Origin: Candidatus Roizmanbacteria bacterium RIFCSPLOWO2_01_FULL_40_13
Lineage (GTDB): Bacteria; Patescibacteriota; Microgenomatia; UBA1406; GWC2-37-13
DNA length: 64,000 nt
Direction: 5' to 3'
NCBI GenBank assembly: GCA_001789745.1
Contig: MGAN01000019.1
Coordinates: forward strand, 15,393 to 79,392
Shown here: positions 63,090-64,000 of the stretch, in pieces
How the letters are laid out: each line of letters begins with the position of its first letter
How positions within the stretch are numbered: the first letter of the stretch is position 1
The notes under the pieces: model-generated
What the model was told of the DNA's origin: nothing
The model's database searches: none
What the model saw: only the letters and a program-made list of their open reading frames with translations
Program-made: the position numbers and the translations under genes

Positions 63090-64000
63090 ATGATAATAAA
63101 AATAAACAGGCAGGAATTTATTGATAAATTAACTTTTGGCTCACGTTTTACATCAACAAAACTTTCTTCCTTACAAATTCTGCAAGGAGTCCAGATTAAG
63201 AAAAGGGGGAACGGGTTGCATTTTTTCAGCAGTAATTTAAGCGCTTATTATCATAGTTCATTACCGGTAGAGGGCGAAAAAGAAGGCGATTTTGTAGTCG
63301 AGCCCAAAAAAATCATAGAATTTTTGAGTTTTTTACCAGACGGAAAAATCGACCTTGAAGTAGACCCGAAACAACTTTTGATCAAAGCCAAAAAAACAGT
63401 AGGAAGGTTTCCTCTTATTATAGAGAAAGAGTTCCCGCAACCGCCTAAAATTGAGGAAAAAGAACAAAAGATAAATACCGGCTTTTTGCTTAAATTTCTT
63501 CCCCTGGTCCTTTTTGCCGCCTCCCCCGACGAGACCAGGCCCGCCCTTTCCGGCGTTAATTTCGTCACCAACGACGAGCTGATTATGGTGGCGACCGACG
63601 GATTTAGGCTCTCCTTGATTAAGGCTAAAAAGGAAACGCGGTTTCCCCCGGTCATAATACCCGCGGACTTTTTAAAGGAGTTGATTCATTTTCTCAAAGA
63701 GGACAAGGAGACGCGTTTTTCTTATTCAAACAAGGAAAAAACCGTCGTGTTTCGCGCCGGGGAGACCGAGCTTTATTCAAGACTGATTGAGGGAGACTTC
63801 CCTCCTTATGAGAAAGTAATACCCCAGGAAAAAAGGACGACGGTCAAGCTTGAGAAAGAAGAATTTTTACGCAATATAAAGTTAATCTCGGTCTTCGCCC
63901 GAGACCTGTCGTACATTATTACGCTTGATATAAAAAAGAACGGCGTTAAATTTATGCCAAAAACCACAGAAGGAGAGGAAAACACTTCTTTTCAAGAGGC
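63090..64000 (+). CDS. dnaN: DNA polymerase III beta subunit (sliding clamp), N-terminal part
   Basis: Open to the window end, about 303 residues seen. MIIKINRQEFIDKLTFGSRF and LSSLQILQGVQIKKRGNGLH start domain 1, FPLIIEKEFPQPPKIEEKEQ leads into domain 2, and SPDETRPALSGVNFVTNDEL with MVATDGFRLSLIKAK is the clamp signature (E-T-R-x-x-L-x-G...A-T-D-x-x-R-L). The ring holds the polymerase on DNA. It lies directly after dnaA, the classical order at the origin. Confidence 0.96.
   Translation, partial: MIIKINRQEFIDKLTFGSRFTSTKLSSLQILQGVQIKKRGNGLHFFSSNLSAYYHSSLPVEGEKEGDFVVEPKKIIEFLSFLPDGKIDLEVDPKQLLIKAKKTVGRFPLIIEKEFPQPPKIEEKEQKINTGFLLKFLPLVLFAASPDETRPALSGVNFVTNDELIMVATDGFRLSLIKAKKETRFPPVIIPADFLKELIHFLKEDKETRFSYSNKEKTVVFRAGETELYSRLIEGDFPPYEKVIPQEKRTTVKLEKEEFLRNIKLISVFARDLSYIITLDIKKNGVKFMPKTTEGEENTSFQE

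Noticed and set aside
1-64000. CRISPR array, rRNA or ordinary tRNA genes
   Set aside because: No regular repeat-spacer pattern and no rRNA sequence were seen; the only T-arm-like sequence found by eye belongs to tmRNA. A tRNA with an unusual structure could have been missed.

Overview
The window reads as chromosomal DNA of a small-genome bacterium of the Candidate Phyla Radiation (Patescibacteria), most likely a Microgenomates-type lineage. This rests on gene content and gene style rather than on any rRNA, since none is present: short, divergent versions of core genes, a B12-dependent ribonucleotide reductase as the dNTP source, DUF5667 and eight-cysteine exported proteins, TMTC-like membrane proteins, many small toxin-antitoxin pairs, and AT-rich spacers full of palindromic repeats. 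TGA is used as a normal stop, so the Gracilibacteria/SR1 code does not apply.

Layout. 0-6.6 kb: tail of a cation antiporter, a truncated PIN toxin, a leucine-rich-repeat protein, an ABC exporter operon (ATPase plus two permeases) and two anchored extracytoplasmic proteins. 6.6-17.9 kb: an AT-rich accessory region with a Kelch/PKD surface protein, two TMTC-like glycosyltransferase/TPR proteins, a pentapeptide-repeat protein, three toxin-antitoxin modules, several dead gene fragments and six copies of one short repeat. 17.9-31 kb: tmRNA with smpB, a small secreted protein, envelope glycosyltransferases, EndoQ, HU, RNase Y, RecX and RecA. 31-40 kb: sugar-phosphate and lipid-linked sugar metabolism, an FAD oxidoreductase gene carrying repeat insertions inside its reading frame, a fourth TA module and a frameshifted RidA gene. 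40-50.3 kb: ComF, the B12 dNTP block (nrdR, nrdJ, cobalamin adenosyltransferase), housekeeping proteins and metK behind a SAM riboswitch. 50.5-61.5 kb: MFS transporter, MsrA/MsrB/thioredoxin, a B12-uptake-like pair next to a cobalamin riboswitch and an unrecognised gene, SpoIID-like and pilin-like envelope proteins, and an RNA-ligase-partner protein. 61.5-64 kb: dnaA and the start of dnaN, with a DnaA box in the dnaA leader, so the origin is probably close by.

How it fits together. NrdJ needs adenosylcobalamin. The window holds its repressor (NrdR), the enzyme that makes the cofactor form (PduO-type transferase), a transcobalamin-like binding protein with an ECF S-component-like membrane protein, and a cobalamin riboswitch. 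No B12 synthesis genes are seen, which suggests salvage. MetK is apparently controlled by SAM-dependent attenuation. Methionine-oxide repair (MsrA, MsrB, thioredoxin), stalled-ribosome rescue (tmRNA, SmpB) and DNA repair (RecA, RecX, EndoQ) make up the stress side.

Three themes stand out. Several genes have a -10 hexamer only 5-9 bases before the ATG, predicting leaderless mRNAs; in three TA operons an inverted-repeat operator sits in the same promoter. Four families of dispersed repeats fill the spacers. Repeat material has also entered reading frames without breaking them, most clearly in the FAD oxidoreductase.
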